A stretch of 64,000 nt of DNA, taken from NCBI RefSeq assembly GCF_017313265.1, contig NZ_JAFLQZ010000009.1, positions 62,001 through 126,000 of the forward strand, given 5' to 3'. How positions within the stretch are numbered: position 1 is the stretch's first letter; each line of letters starts with the position of its first letter. The DNA is from Hymenobacter telluris (GTDB taxonomy: Bacteria > Bacteroidota > Bacteroidia > Cytophagales > Hymenobacteraceae). This document shows, in pieces, positions 61,020 to 64,000 of this stretch. The notes beneath the pieces were generated by a model. It searched no databases and had not been told where the DNA came from. It saw only the letters and a program-made list of their open reading frames with translations. A program made the position numbers and the translations under genes.

Positions 61020-63206
61020 ATGAAAAAACGTCTGCTTCTTCCTGCTCTGCTGGCTTGCTCGACTTTGCATCATGCTCACGGACAATCTACGCCCACTTTC
61101 CGCGACCCAAAGCAACCGCTGACTACGCGCGTAAACGACCTGATTTCCAAGCTTACCCTGGAAGAGAAAGCCCAGCAGATGCTCGACCAGAGCCCGGCCA
61201 TTCCGCGCTTGGGTATTCCGGCTTACAGCTGGTGGAATGAGGCCCTGCACGGCGTGGGCCGTTCGGCACCGGCTACGGTATTTCCTGAGCCGATTGGGCT
61301 GGCCGCCACGTTTGATGAAGATTTGGCCAAGCGTGAAGCCACCGCTATTTCAGATGAAGCGCGGGCCGTTTACAATGCTGCCATTGCCAAAAACCACTAC
61401 GTCAAGTACGGCGGCCTCACTTTCTGGACGCCCAACGTCAATATCTTCCGGGACCCGCGTTGGGGACGCGGGCAGGAAACCTACGGCGAAGACCCAACCC
61501 TCACGGCCCGCCTGGGCGTGTCTTTTGTGCAAGGGCTGCAAGGCGACGACCCCCGTTACCTCAAAGTAGCGGCCTGCGCCAAGCACTACGCCGTGCACAG
61601 CGGCCCCGAAAAGCTGCGCCACGAGTTCAACGCCGTAGCCTCGCCGCAGGATTTGCGCGAAACATACCTTCCGGCCTTCAAAGCCTTGGTGAAAGAGGCC
61701 AACGTGGAAGCCGTAATGTGCGCCTACAATGCCACCAACGGGGAGCCCTGCTGCGGCAATACGTTTCTGCTGCAAGACGTGCTGCGCAAGGAATGGGGCT
61801 TCCGCGGCCACGTAGTGAGCGACTGTGGGGCACTCGATGACCTCTACGAAGGACACAAGACCGTTAAAACCAAAACCGAAGCTGCCGCTTTAGCGCTCCA
61901 ACGCGGCGTAGAATTGAACTGCGGCGACACCTACACCAAACTGCCCGAGGCCGTACGCCAAGGCTTGCTCAAGGAAACCCAAGTGGACTCTGCGCTGGCC
62001 ATCCTGTTGCGCACCCGCTTCAAGCTGGGCCTGTTCGACCCCCAAAACACCACGCCCTACGACAAGCTGGGCCCCGAGATAGTGAACAGCCCGGCCCACC
62101 GGGCGCTGGCGAAAGAAGTGGCGCTCAAATCAATGGTGCTGCTGAAAAATAACGGCGTACTCCCCCTGCGCTCCGACCTGGGCAAATACTTTGTAACCGG
62201 CCCCAATGCTACCAGCGTGGAGGCGCTGCTGGGCAACTACTACGGCGTAAACAGCCAGATGACGACCATCCTCGAAGGCTTGGTAGGAGCGGTGCAGCCC
62301 GGCAGCCAGATCGAGTACAAACAGGGTGCCTTGCTCGACCGCGCCAATATCAACCCCATCGACTGGACCACGGGTGAGGCCAAAACCACCGATGCTATTT
62401 TTCTGGTAATGGGCATCACGGGGGTATTGGAAGGCGAAGAAGGAGAGTCGATTGCCTCGCCCCACGCCGGTGACCGAATCGACTACAACCTGCCGAAAAA
62501 CCAGATTGACTTCCTGAAAAAGCTGCGTAAAAACAGCAAAACGCCTATTATTGCCATTGTGACCGGGGGCAGCCCCATGAACCTGGCGGAAGTGCACGAG
62601 CTAGCCGATGCCGTGCTGCTGACTTGGTATCCCGGCGAGGAAGGTGGCAATGCCGTGGCCGATATTGTGTTCGGGAAAGTGTCGCCTTCCGGAAAGTTGC
62701 CCATCACCTTTCCCCAAAGCCTCGACCAACTACCTGCTTATGAAAGTTACGGCATGCTGGGCCGCACCTACCGCTATATGTCCGCCGAACCCATGTACCC
62801 GTTCGGCTACGGCCTGAGCTACGCCAAATTCGAGTATTCTGGCTTGAAGCTGCCGAAAAAGGCGGCCCGCAACAAGCCTGTAGAGGTGGAAGCTACTGTG
62901 CGCAACACCGGCAAGATGGCCGGCGAGGAAGTGGTGCAACTCTATCTCACGCACCCGCCGCGCCAAGGCCAGCAGATACCACGCTACGCCCTCAAAAACT
63001 TTCGTCGTGTGGCGCTCCAGCCCGGAGCAAGTGCCACTATCAAGTTCACGCTTACCCCCGAGCAGCTGGCCCTCATTGATGCTCAAGGCAAATCGGTAGC
63101 TCCGGCCGGCCAACTCACGGTGGCTATTGGAGGCGCTTTGCCGTCGGCGCGCAGCCAGGCGTTGGGGGCTAGTCCGGCCGCTACGGCCGTGCTGGTAGTT
63201 AAGTGA
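61020..63206 (+). CDS. GH3-family beta-xylosidase/beta-glucosidase
   Basis: A 728-residue exported family 3 enzyme that should release xylose from xylo-oligosaccharides. After the signal peptide (RLLLPALLACSTLHHAHGQ) the barrel domain carries SWWNEALHGVGRSAPATVFP, TFWTPNVNIFRDPRWGRGQE, CAKHYAVHSGPEKLRHEFNA and the nucleophile aspartate in FRGHVVSDCGALDDLY. The second domain follows (VALKSMVLLKNNGVLPLR), then a fibronectin-III-like end (VEATVRNTGKMAGEEVVQLY). The NEALHGVGR signature favours xylosidase over glucosidase. Start at 61020 is the first methionine of the signal. It is 81 bases after the esterase gene. Confidence 0.92.
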   Translation: MKKRLLLPALLACSTLHHAHGQSTPTFRDPKQPLTTRVNDLISKLTLEEKAQQMLDQSPAIPRLGIPAYSWWNEALHGVGRSAPATVFPEPIGLAATFDEDLAKREATAISDEARAVYNAAIAKNHYVKYGGLTFWTPNVNIFRDPRWGRGQETYGEDPTLTARLGVSFVQGLQGDDPRYLKVAACAKHYAVHSGPEKLRHEFNAVASPQDLRETYLPAFKALVKEANVEAVMCAYNATNGEPCCGNTFLLQDVLRKEWGFRGHVVSDCGALDDLYEGHKTVKTKTEAAALALQRGVELNCGDTYTKLPEAVRQGLLKETQVDSALAILLRTRFKLGLFDPQNTTPYDKLGPEIVNSPAHRALAKEVALKSMVLLKNNGVLPLRSDLGKYFVTGPNATSVEALLGNYYGVNSQMTTILEGLVGAVQPGSQIEYKQGALLDRANINPIDWTTGEAKTTDAIFLVMGITGVLEGEEGESIASPHAGDRIDYNLPKNQIDFLKKLRKNSKTPIIAIVTGGSPMNLAEVHELADAVLLTWYPGEEGGNAVADIVFGKVSPSGKLPITFPQSLDQLPAYESYGMLGRTYRYMSAEPMYPFGYGLSYAKFEYSGLKLPKKAARNKPVEVEATVRNTGKMAGEEVVQLYLTHPPRQGQQIPRYALKNFRRVALQPGASATIKFTLTPEQLALIDAQGKSVAPAGQLTVAIGGALPSARSQALGASPAATAVLVVK

Positions 63207-63297
63207 AGTTTTCTTTCCGACTTTTGCTTTGCTTATCAAATAAGTCGATCCATCTTTTTTCGCACCAGCTCCCCGTTTGGGTGGCTTAACACTTCTC

Positions 63298-64000
63298 ATG
63301 CAGCACCAACTTTCCACGCTCGACTACGTCGTCTTTTTCATCTACTTCCTGATTGTATCAGGATACGGCATCTGGATTTACCGCCGCAAAACCGGCCACG
63401 ACGGCACCATAGAAGGCGACTCCAAAGATTACTTCCTGGCCGAAGGTTCCTTGACGTGGTGGGCTATTGGCTCATCGCTGATTGCCTCTAATATCTCGGC
63501 TGAACAGTTCGTGGGCATGTCGGGCTCGGGCTTCAAAATGGGCCTGGCCATTGCCACCTACGAGTGGATGGCGGCTCTTACGCTCATCATCGTGGCCGTG
63601 TTCTTCATTCCGGTGTACCTGAAGAACAACATTGCCACCATGCCGCAGTTTCTGCACCAGCGCTACAACGGCACCGTGGCCATGATTATGGCCGTGTTCT
63701 GGCTGGCGCTGTACATCGTGGTAAACCTGACCTCGATTCTCTACCTCGGCGCCATTGCCATCAGTAGCATTGCCGGCCTCAACCTGGAGTTCTGCCTCTA
63801 CGCCCTGGCCATTTTTGCGGTGATTATCACGCTGGGCGGGATGAAGGTAATCGGCTTCACCGACGTAATTCAGGTGTTTTTCCTGATTCTGGGCGGTTTG
63901 GCTACCACCTACCTGGCCCTGAACATGGTGGCCGACCACTACGGCCAATCGGGCGTGCTAGCGGGCTTCAACCTGATGACCGAACAGGCCGGGGATCATT
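63298..64000 (+). CDS. Sodium/solute symporter (SSS family), N-terminal part
   Basis: The first 234 codons of a sodium-coupled symporter cut by the window edge. It begins MQHQLSTLDYVVFFIYFLIV, a first membrane helix, then DSKDYFLAEGSLTWWAIGSS and LIASNISAEQFVGMSGSGFK, the classic early segments of the SSS/SGLT family, and continues through about six membrane helices. It is 91 bases after the GH3 gene on the same strand and so closes the visible part of the xylan run. It probably imports a sugar released by these enzymes, such as xylose, a xylo-oligosaccharide or glucuronate, across the inner membrane. Confidence 0.93.
   Translation, partial: MQHQLSTLDYVVFFIYFLIVSGYGIWIYRRKTGHDGTIEGDSKDYFLAEGSLTWWAIGSSLIASNISAEQFVGMSGSGFKMGLAIATYEWMAALTLIIVAVFFIPVYLKNNIATMPQFLHQRYNGTVAMIMAVFWLALYIVVNLTSILYLGAIAISSIAGLNLEFCLYALAIFAVIITLGGMKVIGFTDVIQVFFLILGGLATTYLALNMVADHYGQSGVLAGFNLMTEQAGDH

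Overview
The window is GC-rich DNA from a member of the Bacteroidota, most likely a Hymenobacter-like Cytophagales bacterium. The evidence is two SusC/SusD outer-membrane pairs, many exported polysaccharide-degrading enzymes, and promoter candidates of the Bacteroidota type (TTG, 18-20 bases, TAnnTTTG-like) instead of -35/-10 boxes. TTG or GTG starts appear likely for several genes. I saw no rRNA, tRNA, CRISPR array, insertion sequence or prophage. The genus is an inference from gene style, not a measurement.

Region 1 (1-13,300) is an L-rhamnose catabolic block. It holds the 3' end of a GH106 alpha-L-rhamnosidase and rhaM mutarotase on the plus strand. On the minus strand follow a GntR-type regulator, L-rhamnose isomerase, rhamnulokinase and lutA-lutB-lutC (L-lactate oxidation), plus a separate fused aldolase/dehydrogenase (RhaD-RhaE). 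The rhamnose/H+ symporter rhaT diverges from the fused gene. Together they take L-rhamnose to dihydroxyacetone phosphate plus L-lactaldehyde, then L-lactate, then pyruvate.

Region 2 (13,400-27,220) is a rhamnogalacturonan-I (pectin) utilization locus: SusC/SusD, a PL11 rhamnogalacturonan lyase, three CE12-type acetylesterases, a GH105 unsaturated rhamnogalacturonyl hydrolase, a LacI regulator and an SDR dehydrogenase. It supplies the rhamnose that region 1 consumes.

Region 3 (27,400-41,800) is mixed: a GH63-like glucosidase, a cyclase-family hydrolase, an orphan RecE/ExoVIII-like PD-(D/E)XK protein, a flavin amine oxidase, a TIGR02594 protein, DinB and WYL-regulator genes, small unknown genes, a GH2 enzyme, and a SAM-I riboswitch in front of a cysteine-synthase-family gene. 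A gene-free stretch at 31,700-32,185 has a promoter candidate, two intrinsic terminators and folded hairpins, and may encode one or two small RNAs.

Region 4 (41,970-64,000) is a glucuronoxylan utilization locus: GH115, GH43, a LacI regulator carrying a transposase-like zinc ribbon, then a long plus-strand run of uxuA, GH67, an SDR likely acting as fructuronate reductase, SusC/SusD, GH35, an SGNH acetylesterase, GH3 and a sodium/solute symporter cut by the window edge. Both polysaccharide loci are next to cytoplasmic LacI or GntR regulators; no hybrid two-component sensor or ECF sigma/anti-sigma pair is present in the window.

The first 35 kb also carry seven long intergenic palindromes of at least six sequence families. 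None of that type was seen between 35 kb and the end.
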